Numbered from the stretch's first letter, positions 9,075 through 17,218 are shown. The stretch is 21,348 nucleotides of DNA from Chitinophagaceae bacterium (GCA_023229465.1 JALNZE010000034.1:1-21348), one strand, 5' to 3'. A program made the numbers and translations. The notes: a model not told the origin generated them from the letters alone.

Positions 9075-9521
9075 TTATCGCTTCGATTTAAAAAAAGACC
9101 GCATAAGGCTGGCGCATTCATCCTGTAAAATACCGGTAACCAATGTTGTTTTAGGATGGAAGGGCCAGTTCTCTTTGGTAATATGTTTATAACCGTTCTT
9201 TTCATCGGCTGTGCCAAATACCACACGGCCAATCTTACTCCAGAATAAAGCGCCACAGCACATCAAACAAGGTTCAACCGTTACATACAAGGTAGCATCG
9301 GGTAAATATTTCGCGCCTAAATAATTATAGGCCGAGGTAAGGGCCAGTATTTCTGCATGCGCCGTAGAATCGTTCAGCAATTCTACCTGGTTATGTCCGC
9401 GTGCGATAATTTTATTATTGATCACTACTACTGCACCCACCGGCACTTCGTCTGCTTCATAAGCGGCCACCGCTTCTTTCAAAGCCTGTTGCATAAAATA
9501 GGTATCATCGTATTCAAACAT
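9075..9521 (-). CDS. tadA: tRNA-specific adenosine deaminase (TadA-like nucleoside deaminase)
   Basis: The 148-residue product carries the zinc deaminase signature: HAE (about 54-56, with the proton-shuttling Glu) and PCLMC in the segment TLYVTVEPCLMCCGAL. It also has the TadA-like features VPVGAVVV, IGRVVFG and DECASLMRSFF. TadA converts the wobble adenosine of tRNA-Arg(ACG) to inosine. Length and motif spacing fit TadA better than cytosine or guanine deaminases, although guanine deaminase cannot be fully excluded. The ATG at 9521 gives MFEYDDTYFMQQAL, which preserves the usual N-terminal helix, but it leaves almost no 5' leader behind the promoter at 9526-9554. An internal ATG at residue 10 is the alternative start. 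The gene is monocistronic by position. Confidence 0.87.
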   Translation of the reverse strand: MFEYDDTYFMQQALKEAVAAYEADEVPVGAVVVINNKIIARGHNQVELLNDSTAHAEILALTSAYNYLGAKYLPDATLYVTVEPCLMCCGALFWSKIGRVVFGTADEKNGYKHITKENWPFHPKTTLVTGILQDECASLMRSFFKSKR

Positions 9522-9525
9522 GCTA

Positions 9526-9554
9526 CAAAATTAAGCTTAGTTATTTCAAATCAA
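9526..9554 (-). promoter_or_regulatory. Bacteroidota-type promoter for tadA
   Basis: Read on the minus strand, TTG (9554-9552) is followed after 18 nt by TAATTTTG (9533-9526). Consensus and spacing are the same as in the promoter at 4199-4227. Only four bases separate the -7 box from the annotated ATG at 9521, so the transcript would be leaderless or nearly so, unless translation starts at codon 10. Confidence 0.55.
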
Positions 9555-9575
9555 TCATTCCCGGATAGTCAGCTA

Positions 9576-9611
9576 ATTAAAAATGCCATCCCAATTCGAA
9601 TGAGATGGCAT
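9576..9611 (-). terminator. Rho-independent terminator after the DUF1080 gene
   Basis: On the minus strand an 8-bp stem (ATGCCATC / GATGGCAT, arms at 9604-9611 and 9583-9590) is followed by a T-rich tract TTTTTAATT. It sits 18 bp after the stop at 9630 and upstream of the tadA promoter, so it separates the two transcription units. Confidence 0.7.
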
Positions 9612-9629
9612 CTAATAAAGTGAGAACTG

Positions 9630-10355
9630 CTATAATTTTTTGATCATGATATTTTTATACCAGACATCATTTCCATGATCCTGTAAAGCAATATGGCCCT
9701 TAAAATTGGTGCCAAAATCAGGCCTGGGTTTAAACTTACTGCCGGCAATTAATTGTTTCCAGTTATCATCGCCATAGGTAGTAGACAGCACAGTGATGCC
9801 ATTCAATATAAAATCCAGTTTGCCTTTATTGCTGATGATCTCCGCGGTATTCCATTCACCCACAGGGTTAACGGCATCTTCTTTGCCTGCAATCAAATCA
9901 TATAAATTACCCGCGCGGTGTTTATTGATTTTGCCATCGGAATGGCCATCATTATCCAATACCTGCATTTCCGGGCCGGTATGCCACGTATACGCGTATT
10001 TGGCAGGATCATCCTGCACCCAGAATATCACACCACTGTTTCCGTTCTTTGAAATTTTCCAATCCAGTTTCAGGTGAAAATTTTCAAAAGCATCATCACT
10101 CACAATATCTCCGCCACCCTTGGTTTGCCAGTTAGCCTTATTGGATGCATCCAGGTAAAGAGTACCATCGGCCACTTTCCAGGCTTCGCCTGCAAAAGTT
10201 TTTCCGAATGTATGCCATCCTTTGGTGGTGGTGCCATCAAATAAGGATATCCAGCCCTTTTCTTGCTGTACCGGCATGCGTACCGGAACTTTTTTTTCAG
10301 GCGTTGATACCAGTAAAGCAACCGCTAAAACGGGGATAGCTGAGAATAACTGCAT
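9630..10355 (-). CDS. DUF1080 / 3-keto-disaccharide hydrolase family protein
   Basis: The 241-residue protein has a hydrophobic N-terminal segment (about 1-18, with no preceding Arg/Lys) that should act as an export signal. It is followed by a complete PF06439 (DUF1080) jelly-roll domain: GWISLFDGTTTKGWHTFG, AWKVADGTLYLD, FENFHLKLDWKISKNGNSGVIFWVQ, GPEMQVLDNDGH, GNLYDLIAG, GEWNTAEIISNKGKLDFILNG and GHIALQDHG. The family was renamed after members that cleave 3-keto-glycosides. A periplasmic location and this activity are inferred. The start is fixed by an in-frame TAA two codons upstream, which is the stop of the cytochrome c gene: TAA, TCC, ATG. The two genes are therefore almost certainly translationally coupled. 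A terminator follows at 9576-9611. Confidence 0.9.
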   Translation of the reverse strand: MQLFSAIPVLAVALLVSTPEKKVPVRMPVQQEKGWISLFDGTTTKGWHTFGKTFAGEAWKVADGTLYLDASNKANWQTKGGGDIVSDDAFENFHLKLDWKISKNGNSGVIFWVQDDPAKYAYTWHTGPEMQVLDNDGHSDGKINKHRAGNLYDLIAGKEDAVNPVGEWNTAEIISNKGKLDFILNGITVLSTTYGDDNWKQLIAGSKFKPRPDFGTNFKGHIALQDHGNDVWYKNIMIKKL

Positions 10356-10358
10356 GGA

Positions 10359-10745
10359 TTATTTGTTTCTGAGTAAGAGAATAAATTTAGCCATTTGTTT
10401 GGCATCGGCTTCACTTAATTGCGCATGCGGCGTCATTGGAATAGCGCCCCAAACACCGGTTCCGCCTTTAATGATTTTTGAAGCGAGCAGGTTTACATTT
10501 TCTTCCGTGTTTTCATATTTGGCTGCTACATCTTTATAAGCGGGTCCAACAATTTTTTCACTCACCTTATGGCAGGTAAGGCAATCTGATTTAGCTACCA
10601 GTTCCAGTCCTTTCTGGTAATCAGGATTTGAACTTAGGGTTGAGGCAGTGGGCGCCGCCGCTGCCGGTGCTTCTTTTTTTTCAGCGCTGTTACTACAGGC
10701 TCCTATTAAAGCCGGAAAAGTGATGGCTACAAAATACTTTTTCAA
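10359..10745 (-). CDS. Monoheme c-type cytochrome lipoprotein
   Basis: The 128-residue product has a lipoprotein signal ending ALIGAC (Cys17). An Ala/Pro/Glu-rich linker (about 18-45) leads to one class I cytochrome c domain with the heme motif CLTCH, the VGPAYKDVAAKY segment, and a likely Met ligand in PMTPHAQLSEADAKQMAKFI. It should be anchored in an envelope membrane facing the periplasm and carry single electrons. In glucoside 3-dehydrogenases and FAD-glucose dehydrogenases the flavoprotein passes electrons to a partner cytochrome c. A GMC dehydrogenase and its small subunit are encoded nearby on the other strand, and this cytochrome is the only one in the window. It precedes the DUF1080 gene by 3 bp and follows the isomerase by 34 bp, so the three are probably co-transcribed. 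Confidence 0.9.
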   Translation of the reverse strand: MKKYFVAITFPALIGACSNSAEKKEAPAAAAPTASTLSSNPDYQKGLELVAKSDCLTCHKVSEKIVGPAYKDVAAKYENTEENVNLLASKIIKGGTGVWGAIPMTPHAQLSEADAKQMAKFILLLRNK

Positions 10746-10779
10746 TGCTGTATGTTTTTTTGATTAGAGGTCAAAGTTA

Positions 10780-11835
10780 TTAATCAATTCCTAAAATGCG
10801 CCGATTAAAATTTTCATCAGATCCGGTTCCGGCAAAATCATCAAATGCTCTTTCGGTTACCTTTATAATATGCTCTTTAATAAAAGGAGCGCCTTCCGCG
10901 GCGCCGGTTGCGGCATCTTTAATGGCACATTCCCATTCCATTACGGCCCATCCTTTATAATTATAAGCCGCAAGTTTACTGAAGATGGATTTAAAATCTA
11001 CCTGTCCATCACCCAAAGAACGAAAACGTCCGGCCCGGTCTACCCAATTCTGGTAACCACCGTATACCCCCTGTTTTCCGGTGGCATTAAATTCCGCATC
11101 CTTTACATGAAACATGCGTATGCGTTCATGATAATGGTCTATATAACTAAGGTAGTTGAGACATTGTAATACAAAATGCGAGGGATCATATAATAAGCAG
11201 GCCCTTGGATGGTTATTTACTTTTTTGAGAAAGAGTTCATAAGTTACCCCATCATGCAAGTCCTCACCGGGATGTATTTCGTAACAAAGATCAATACCTG
11301 CTTCATCAAATACATTCAATATGGGTAACCATCTTTTGGCCAGTTCAGTAAATCCGGTTTCCACCAAACCTGCGGGCCGCTGTGGCCAGGGGTATATGGT
11401 ATGCCATAATAAAGCGCCGCTGAAAGTGGCGTGGGCATTCAATCCCAGGTTTTGAGAGGCTTTTGCCGCATACGATAATTGTTGTACGGCCCAGGCGGTT
11501 CTTGCTTTGGGATTGTTGCGAACATTTTCCGGAGCAAAGCCATCAAACAAGGCATCATAAGCAGGGTTAACGGCAACGAGTTGCCCCTGTAAATGCGTAG
11601 ACAGTTCGGTTATCTCCATACCGGCGGCATTTACAATACCCCTGATCTCATCCGCATATGTTTTACTTTCGGCAGCTTTCCGCAGATCAATGCATCTGCT
11701 ATCCCAGGTAGGAATTTGTACACCGGTAAACCCCAGTGAGGCCGCCCATTTACAAACAGATGCTAAAGAATTAAACGGCGCGGCATCGCCCATAAACTGT
11801 GCCAGAAAAATACCCGGCCCTTTGATAGTAGTCAT
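10780..11835 (-). CDS. Sugar phosphate isomerase/epimerase-like TIM-barrel protein (cytoplasmic)
   Basis: This is a xylose-isomerase-like TIM barrel (AP endonuclease 2 family, PF01261) of 351 residues. Candidate metal and catalytic residues are E186 in CYEIHPG, D217 and H220 in LLYDPSHF, H243 and D246 in MFHVKDAEF, and E300/E302 in AVMEWE; SLGDGQVDF at about 273-281 is also typical. No signal peptide is visible, so it is expected in the cytoplasm. The ATG at 11835 is preferred over a TTG two codons upstream. Family members isomerise or epimerise sugars, sugar acids or keto-sugars, and they are frequent neighbours of DUF1080 and Gfo/Idh/MocA genes. It lies between such genes here, so action on a keto-sugar intermediate is plausible; the substrate is unknown. 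Confidence 0.85.
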   Translation of the reverse strand: MTTIKGPGIFLAQFMGDAAPFNSLASVCKWAASLGFTGVQIPTWDSRCIDLRKAAESKTYADEIRGIVNAAGMEITELSTHLQGQLVAVNPAYDALFDGFAPENVRNNPKARTAWAVQQLSYAAKASQNLGLNAHATFSGALLWHTIYPWPQRPAGLVETGFTELAKRWLPILNVFDEAGIDLCYEIHPGEDLHDGVTYELFLKKVNNHPRACLLYDPSHFVLQCLNYLSYIDHYHERIRMFHVKDAEFNATGKQGVYGGYQNWVDRAGRFRSLGDGQVDFKSIFSKLAAYNYKGWAVMEWECAIKDAATGAAEGAPFIKEHIIKVTERAFDDFAGTGSDENFNRRILGID

Positions 11836-11864
11836 ATACAATAAATAAATGAATGATAAAAACT

Positions 11865-11920
11865 CTCACGACTCACGTTTCACGATCAACTTTTTATTTT
11901 TGATTTTTCACTCTTCACTC
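11865..11920. repeat. Heptamer-periodic intergenic repeat (copy 2)
   Basis: The 13-mer CTCACGACTCACG (11865-11877) is followed by TTTCACGATCAAC and, after a T-rich stretch, by a perfect 7-bp duplication TTCACTC TTCACTC (11907-11920). The run fills most of the gap between the Gfo/Idh/MocA gene and the isomerase gene. It belongs to the same class as the runs at 2719, 15439, 17867 and 20429. Confidence 0.6.
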
Positions 11921-11933
11921 CCCCGCACAACAA

Positions 11934-13100
11934 TCACACCACATACTTCGTCCACTTCTGATCACTCGCTGCTGATGCCACTACATTATCAATGAAGGCC
12001 ATTCCACGAATACCATCTTCGAAAGAAGGAAAATCCAGCGCTTCTTTGGAAGGAATGGTGCCATCGATTTTGGCAGTAAGTGTTAGGGCAAAATTGCGGT
12101 AGATATTTCCGAAAGCTTCGAGGTAACCTTCTGGGTGACCACCGGGTGTGCGGCAATTATGGGTAGCGAAACCGGATAAGCGGTCGCCATAATTACCACC
12201 GGCTCTTAAAATTTGTGTGGGCTGGTCAAGCCATTTAACCAATAAAGTATTGGGTTCCTGTTGTGCCCATTCAATACCGCCTTTCTCTCCATATACACGA
12301 ATTTTTAACGCGTTTTCTTCGCCTGCTGCAACCTGCGATGCCATGAGTACACCGGCTGCTCCGTTATCAAATTTTAATAACACATTACCATCATCATCCA
12401 GTGCACGGCCATCCACCATAATAGTCAGATCGGCACAGAGATGGGTGATTTTGGCACCGGTAATATATTCAGCCAGATGTGCCGCATGTGTGCCAATGTC
12501 TCCCATACAACCACTCTTACCCGATTTTTTAGGGTCGGTTCTCCAGGCGGCCTGTGCATTGCCTTCGCGCTCGCTTAATTTACTAAGCCATCCTTGCGGA
12601 TATTCCACCCAAACCTTACGTATTTTACCCAATACGCCTTCGCGAACCATGGCTTTGGCCTGTTTTACCATAGGGTAGCCTGAATACGTATGGGTAAGGC
12701 AAAGAAGTAAACCGGTTTCTTCTACTTTCTTTTTTAATTGTTTGGCTTCATCAAGTGTAAAGGTCATGGGCTTTTCAATCACCACATTAAAACCATGATC
12801 GAGGGCCATCATGGCCGGGGCAAAATGCGCGAAGTTGGGCGTAACGATGGTTACAAAATCTATCCGCTTATCTGCGGGCAGCAGGCTTTCTTTGGTAATC
12901 ATCTCATCAAAAGTGAGATAGGTACGATCAGCGGGCAGAAAAAGCATCTCACCCGAGTCTTTGGCAATCTCCGGGTTAATACTAAGTGCACCACATACAA
13001 TTTCAATAAGGCCATCCATATTGGCGGCGAGGCGGTGGATGGCTCCGATAAAGGCATCTTTGCCCCCTCCTACCATACCCATTCTGAGTTTACGGTTCAT
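11934..13100 (-). CDS. Gfo/Idh/MocA family oxidoreductase (cytoplasmic)
   Basis: The 388-residue protein begins directly with the Rossmann NAD(P)-binding motif (GMVGGGKDAFIGAIH, residues 8-22) and has no signal peptide. The family signature EKP (109-111, in VVIEKPM) and the active-site-like GDIGTHAAHL (D201, H205) are intact, followed by the C-terminal beta-sheet dimerisation/substrate domain. Such enzymes interconvert alcohols and ketones of sugars or inositols with NAD(P)(H). As the cytoplasmic member of this cluster it could reduce an imported keto-sugar or oxidise a free sugar (inference). It is the first gene of the leftward operon and is divergent from the MFS transporter. It is 98 bp from the next gene, with a heptamer repeat in the gap. 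Confidence 0.9.
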   Translation of the reverse strand: MNRKLRMGMVGGGKDAFIGAIHRLAANMDGLIEIVCGALSINPEIAKDSGEMLFLPADRTYLTFDEMITKESLLPADKRIDFVTIVTPNFAHFAPAMMALDHGFNVVIEKPMTFTLDEAKQLKKKVEETGLLLCLTHTYSGYPMVKQAKAMVREGVLGKIRKVWVEYPQGWLSKLSEREGNAQAAWRTDPKKSGKSGCMGDIGTHAAHLAEYITGAKITHLCADLTIMVDGRALDDDGNVLLKFDNGAAGVLMASQVAAGEENALKIRVYGEKGGIEWAQQEPNTLLVKWLDQPTQILRAGGNYGDRLSGFATHNCRTPGGHPEGYLEAFGNIYRNFALTLTAKIDGTIPSKEALDFPSFEDGIRGMAFIDNVVASAASDQKWTKYVV

Positions 13101-13274
13101 GACTTATACTATTTTACTATTTTATGATGATATATTGACCGCCTGCGTCTGAAAGACACAATGGATGTAAAGCTTATGAAATTTTTTGATGTAACTATCA
13201 TTTTATCAATCCAGTTTTAAAAATAAAAAATTACATTTAACGACTGATTGTTTTTCCATATTAACTCTAACGAT
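13101..13274. promoter_or_regulatory. Divergent intergenic region of the sugar-oxidation cluster
   Basis: This 174-bp AT-rich gap separates the leftward Gfo/Idh/MocA operon from the rightward MFS operon and must carry promoters for both. The best candidate is TACATTTA at 13232-13239 (+), one mismatch from TAnnTTTG and 35 nt before the MFS ATG, but no good -33 TTG lies at the right distance. No consensus -7 box is visible for the leftward operon. A tandem octamer (ACTATTTT twice) lies near 13108-13123. No operator palindrome longer than 5 bp per arm is evident, and no regulator gene is seen in the window. Confidence 0.4.
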
Positions 13275-14522
13275 ATGCAGACTACCCCTCAACGTAGCCA
13301 ATTATTTGTGGCCAGCTGTTTGGCCCTATTAGTAACATCCCTTTCTTTCGGCATCAGAGCCGGTATCCTGGGACGCCTGGGCGTTCAGTTTGAATTAAGC
13401 GCGGGAGAGCTTGGAACTATTGCTGCCACTGCTTTCTGGGGCTTCCCCCTCGCTGTGATCATCGGTGGTTTTATAGTAGATATCATTGGTATGAAGCGAC
13501 TGCTCATCGTTGCGTTTATATTTCATTTAGCAGGGATACTACTTACCGTTTTTGCCGGTGGATACTGGAGCCTGTTTATCTCAACGCTTTTTATTGGCAT
13601 TGCCAACGGAACAGTTGAAGCGGCCTGTAACCCATTGGTGGCTACCATCTATTCAGATAATAAGACGACTAAACTCAACCACTTTCATCTATGGTTTCCG
13701 GGGGGTATTGTGATTGGTACTTTATTGGTATTTTTCCTCGATAAAATGGGTGTTGGCTGGCAAATACAAGTGGGATTAATGGCGATACCTACCCTTATCT
13801 ACGGATACCTGTTCAGTAAACTTGATTTCCCGGTTACCGAAAGGGTGGCCAGCGGTGTGTCTGCCGGCGATATGTATAAATCACTGTTGAATCCTTTATT
13901 TATTGTGATGATCATTCTCATGTTCGGAACAGCCATCACCGAATTATTTACCGGTCAGTGGATTGATGTGTTATTAAAGAATGTATCTGATAATGCTATC
14001 TTATTACTTACCATCGAAACCGGTATTATGGTTATTGGGCGTGGTTTTGCAGGTCCCGTTGTTCATAAATTATCACCTACCGGCGTACTATTGATTTCCG
14101 CGATTCTGGCAGCGGCGGGTTTATACTTACTGGGGCATAGTACCGGCAATATGCTTTTTGTGGGTGCCATTGTATTTGGTATGGGCGTATGTTATTTCTG
14201 GCCAACCATGTTGGGATTTGTATCTGAAACCCTGCCTAAAACAGGCGCGGTGGGCATGAACCTGATGGGTGGTGCGGGCATGTTTGCGGTATCGGTGTAC
14301 ACTATTTTTATGGGGGGTTATTACGATAAACTGGTGGCAGCTAAATTGCCTGTGGGAGATACTTCGGATGCTGCCATGAATGAAGCCAGGAAATTAGCCG
14401 GTCCGGAAGTGCTGAACGCCACATTAGTCATACCCATTATACTGGTGGTTGCTTTTGCGGTTTTGTTCTTATATATGCGGGGTAAAAAAAATACAAATTC
14501 TGTAATAGCCTCTGCTGTCTAA
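13275..14522 (+). CDS. MFS transporter, probably sugar-related
   Basis: The 415-residue product is almost entirely hydrophobic, with about 12 predicted membrane spans in two halves separated by a polar loop near residues 185-205. The loop after span 2 (DIIGMKRLL) is a shortened form of the major facilitator motif. Signatures such as GTVEAACNPLVATIY and HFHLWFPGGIVIG resemble the FucP/NagP-like sugar branch of the family. It should be an inner-membrane symporter, and its position at the head of the rightward operon suggests it imports the sugar or keto-sugar made in the periplasm (inference). The ATG at 13275 was chosen over a TTG at 13248, because it starts a normal N-terminus before the first span. 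The next gene begins 34 bp downstream with no terminator between them. Confidence 0.87.
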   Translation: MQTTPQRSQLFVASCLALLVTSLSFGIRAGILGRLGVQFELSAGELGTIAATAFWGFPLAVIIGGFIVDIIGMKRLLIVAFIFHLAGILLTVFAGGYWSLFISTLFIGIANGTVEAACNPLVATIYSDNKTTKLNHFHLWFPGGIVIGTLLVFFLDKMGVGWQIQVGLMAIPTLIYGYLFSKLDFPVTERVASGVSAGDMYKSLLNPLFIVMIILMFGTAITELFTGQWIDVLLKNVSDNAILLLTIETGIMVIGRGFAGPVVHKLSPTGVLLISAILAAAGLYLLGHSTGNMLFVGAIVFGMGVCYFWPTMLGFVSETLPKTGAVGMNLMGGAGMFAVSVYTIFMGGYYDKLVAAKLPVGDTSDAAMNEARKLAGPEVLNATLVIPIILVVAFAVLFLYMRGKKNTNSVIASAV

Positions 14523-14556
14523 ACAGCATCGGAATGTATTTATATGCTTGAAAATT

Positions 14557-15438
14557 ATGACGAATTCATCTAACAGAAGGCTTGCCATTAAGAACATCAT
14601 AGCTGCATTAGCAGTAGGTACCGCCCTGCCCTCTTTTGCCGCTGCGGCAACTGCTGAAAAGAAAAAGTTCATGCTCAAAGGAAATATTAACCACTCTGTT
14701 TGCCGCTGGTGTTTCAATGATATTCCACTGGATCAGCTTTGTGTGGCCGCTAATGAAATTGGGTTAAGGGGGATTGACCTGGTGGGGCCGAAAGACTGGG
14801 ACACACTCAAAAAATATAACCTGGTTTCTTCCATGTGCAATGGGGCCGAAATAGGATTAACCAAAGGCTGGAATGATAAACAGTACCATGCCACACTCAT
14901 TAAAAACTATACAGAGCATATTGACCTGGTAGCCAATGCAGGATTTAAAAACCTGTTCTGTGCCAGCGGAAACCGCAATGGTATGGATGATGAAACGGGT
15001 TTGCGTAATTGTGTAGACGGACTAAAACAGGTTATTGGCCTGGCAGAAAAAAAAGGAGTGATATTGACGATGGAATTGCTGAATAGTAAAATTGACCACA
15101 AAGATTATATGTGCGACAGAACCCAATGGGGTGTTGAATTGTGTAAACGTATTGGCTCGCCTAACTTTAAATTACTCTACGATATTTATCACATGCAGAT
15201 TGATGAAGGAGATGTGATCAGAACCATCAAAGATAACAATACCTATATCGGCCATTACCATACAGCCGGTGTGCCGGGCAGACATGAAATTGATGAAACA
15301 CAGGAGCTCTATTATCCTGCTATCATGAAAGCCATTCTGGAAACAGGCTTTACAGATTATGTAGCGCAGGAATTTATTCCCTTAGCAACTGATAAACTGG
15401 GATCGCTGAAAAAGGCGGTGATGATTTGTGACGTTTAG
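14557..15438 (+). CDS. Tat-exported hydroxypyruvate-isomerase-like TIM-barrel protein
   Basis: The 293-residue product starts with a twin-arginine-like signal (SNRRLAIKN, hydrophobic stretch to about residue 31, ending FAAAA). A TIM barrel similar to hydroxypyruvate isomerase and related sugar isomerases follows. Candidate metal ligands and catalytic residues are E173 in TMELLNSK, D209 and H212 in LLYDIYHMQ, H235 in GHYHTAG, and E272 in AQEF. Export suggests it handles a sugar-derived carbonyl compound in the periplasm, unlike classical cytoplasmic hydroxypyruvate isomerase (inference). The ATG at 14557 was chosen over a TTG at 14548. It probably belongs to the MFS operon. It is followed by a 13-bp inverted repeat that may act as a terminator or attenuator before the GMC gene. 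Confidence 0.84.
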   Translation: MTNSSNRRLAIKNIIAALAVGTALPSFAAAATAEKKKFMLKGNINHSVCRWCFNDIPLDQLCVAANEIGLRGIDLVGPKDWDTLKKYNLVSSMCNGAEIGLTKGWNDKQYHATLIKNYTEHIDLVANAGFKNLFCASGNRNGMDDETGLRNCVDGLKQVIGLAEKKGVILTMELLNSKIDHKDYMCDRTQWGVELCKRIGSPNFKLLYDIYHMQIDEGDVIRTIKDNNTYIGHYHTAGVPGRHEIDETQELYYPAIMKAILETGFTDYVAQEFIPLATDKLGSLKKAVMICDV

Positions 15439-15496
15439 AGAAGTTAGGAGTTAGAAGCCTGGAGTAGCATTTAAATTACTCCTAACTTCTAACTCC
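15439..15496. repeat. Inverted heptamer repeat, possible hairpin between TIM-barrel and GMC genes
   Basis: A perfect 13-bp inverted repeat has arms AGAAGTTAGGAGT (15439-15451) and ACTCCTAACTTCT (15478-15490), starting immediately after the stop codon. Each arm is built of 7-bp units (GTTAGGA GTTAGAA against CTAACTT CTAACTC). A second pairing, GGAGTTAGAAG with CTTCTAACTCC, is therefore also possible, shifted by one unit. There is no downstream T-run, so a classical terminator is doubtful. It is copy 3 of the heptamer repeat set. Confidence 0.65.
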
Positions 15497-15538
15497 AAAC
15501 TACCATAAGTAAACCAACCATAAAAACCAATAAGAAAA

Positions 15539-17218
15539 ATGTCTGATCAAAATTACGATGCAATTGTTGTCGGCTCCGGAATTAGCGGTGGCTGGGCTGC
15601 AAAAGAACTTACAGAAAAGGGACTCAAAGTGTTGTTGCTAGAACGTGGCCGTAACATAGAACATGTGAAAGACTACGTGAATGCTAACAAAGAATCATGG
15701 GAGTATCCGCACCGCGGCAGAAGAACGCAGCAGATGATCAATGATTACCCTGTATTGAAACGCGACTACCCTTTGAATGAAACCAATTTAGATTATTGGG
15801 TTAATGACAAAGAAAGTCCGTACACAGAAATTAAACGTTACGACTGGTTTCGCGGATACCATGTAGGTGGCCGATCATTAACCTGGGGAAGACAAAGCTA
15901 TCGCTGGAGTGATTTTGATTTTGAAGCGAATGCCAAAGATGGTATTGCCGTTGACTGGCCCGTTCGCTACAAAGAGATCGCACCCTGGTATGATCATGTA
16001 GAAAAATTTGCCGGCATTAGTGGTAACCGTGACGGGCTGGCACAACTGCCCGATGGACAGTTTCTGCCACCCATGGATATGACCTGTGTGGAAAAAGATG
16101 TAGCGGCCCGTTTGAAAGAATACTATAAAGGAGCACGCGCGATGATTATTGGCCGTTCTGCTAACCTAACAGTGGCTCACGAAGGAAGAACGAACTGCCA
16201 GTTCAGAAATAAATGCTGGTTGGGTTGTCCGTTTGGCGCCTACTTCAGTACTCAGTCATCTACTTTACCCGCGGCAATGAAAACCAATAATCTTACACTC
16301 AGGCCCTGGTCTATCGTAACCAAAGTATTGTATGATAAGGATAAAAAAAGAGCTACCGGCGTAGAAGTACTGGATGCTGAAACAAATAAAACAGTCACCT
16401 ACACGGCTAAGATTATTTTTCTGAATGCATCCACTTTTAACAGCTCCTGGATATTGATGAATTCTGCCACCGATGTATGGCCCGATGGTTTGGGTAGCAG
16501 CAGCGGGGAACTGGGACACAATATTATGGATCACCATTTGGGTGTAGGTGCAGGAGGAAGAGTAGAAGGATTTGAAGACAAATATTATTTCGGACGCCGT
16601 GCCAATGGCATATATATTCCAAGGTACCAGAACCTGTTTGGCGATAAACGCGATTACCTGCGGGGCTTTGGTTACCAGGGCGGCGCTGGCAGGCAGGGAT
16701 GGAGCCGTGATATTGCTGAAATGAGTATTGGCGGAGAGTTTAAAGATGCACTCACCGAACCGGGTAGCTGGACGATGGGTATGGGCGGATTTGGTGAAAT
16801 ATTACCTGATCACAGCAATAAAATTTCTCTCGATAAAACGAAGAAAGATAAATGGGGATTGAATGTATTGGCTTTCGATGCGGAACTGAAAGAGAATGAA
16901 CTGAAGATGCGCAAAGATATGCAGGCCGATGCCATTGAAATGCTTACCAATGCCGGTGTGAAAGAGGTGAAAGGATATGATGCGAATGCCATACAGGGTC
17001 GTGGTATACACGAAATGGGTTCGGCACGTATGGGGGCAGATCCAAAAACATCGGTGCTGAATAAATTCAACCAGGTATGGGATGCACCCAATGTATTTGT
17101 TACGGATGGCTCTTTCATGACATCGGCTGCCTGTGTTAACCCATCTCTTACCTACATGGCTTTTACTGCAAGGGCAGTGGATCATGCAGTGTCGGAGTTG
17201 AAGAAGCAGAACTTATAG
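15539..17218 (+). CDS. GMC-family FAD-dependent sugar dehydrogenase, catalytic subunit
   Basis: This 559-residue flavoprotein has the FAD-binding GxGxxG motif at residues 12-17 (VVGSGISGGWAAKEL), the GMC segment GGRSLTWGRQSYRW, and a C-terminal catalytic pair, H491 in GIHEMGSARMG and N534 in VNPSLT. The 43-residue spacing resembles that of pyranose 2-oxidase and glucose dehydrogenases. Cysteines C220, C226 and C230 (C-x5-C-x3-C) match the 3Fe-4S spacing known from Burkholderia FAD-glucose dehydrogenase, as I recall it. The protein has no signal peptide; the small Tat subunit 37 bp downstream probably carries it across the membrane. The family oxidises sugars at C1, C2 or C3. The neighbouring DUF1080 gene favours glycoside C3 oxidation (inference). 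ATG at 15539 follows an A-rich leader. Confidence 0.9.
   Translation: MSDQNYDAIVVGSGISGGWAAKELTEKGLKVLLLERGRNIEHVKDYVNANKESWEYPHRGRRTQQMINDYPVLKRDYPLNETNLDYWVNDKESPYTEIKRYDWFRGYHVGGRSLTWGRQSYRWSDFDFEANAKDGIAVDWPVRYKEIAPWYDHVEKFAGISGNRDGLAQLPDGQFLPPMDMTCVEKDVAARLKEYYKGARAMIIGRSANLTVAHEGRTNCQFRNKCWLGCPFGAYFSTQSSTLPAAMKTNNLTLRPWSIVTKVLYDKDKKRATGVEVLDAETNKTVTYTAKIIFLNASTFNSSWILMNSATDVWPDGLGSSSGELGHNIMDHHLGVGAGGRVEGFEDKYYFGRRANGIYIPRYQNLFGDKRDYLRGFGYQGGAGRQGWSRDIAEMSIGGEFKDALTEPGSWTMGMGGFGEILPDHSNKISLDKTKKDKWGLNVLAFDAELKENELKMRKDMQADAIEMLTNAGVKEVKGYDANAIQGRGIHEMGSARMGADPKTSVLNKFNQVWDAPNVFVTDGSFMTSAACVNPSLTYMAFTARAVDHAVSELKKQNL

Noticed and set aside
10772..10779. TAACTTTG (minus strand) as a -7 box of an internal promoter for the cytochrome c gene
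   Set aside because: The -7 match is perfect, but no TTG lies 17-23 nt upstream, and the gene is only 34 bp behind its operon neighbour. It could be real but is not supported enough to annotate.
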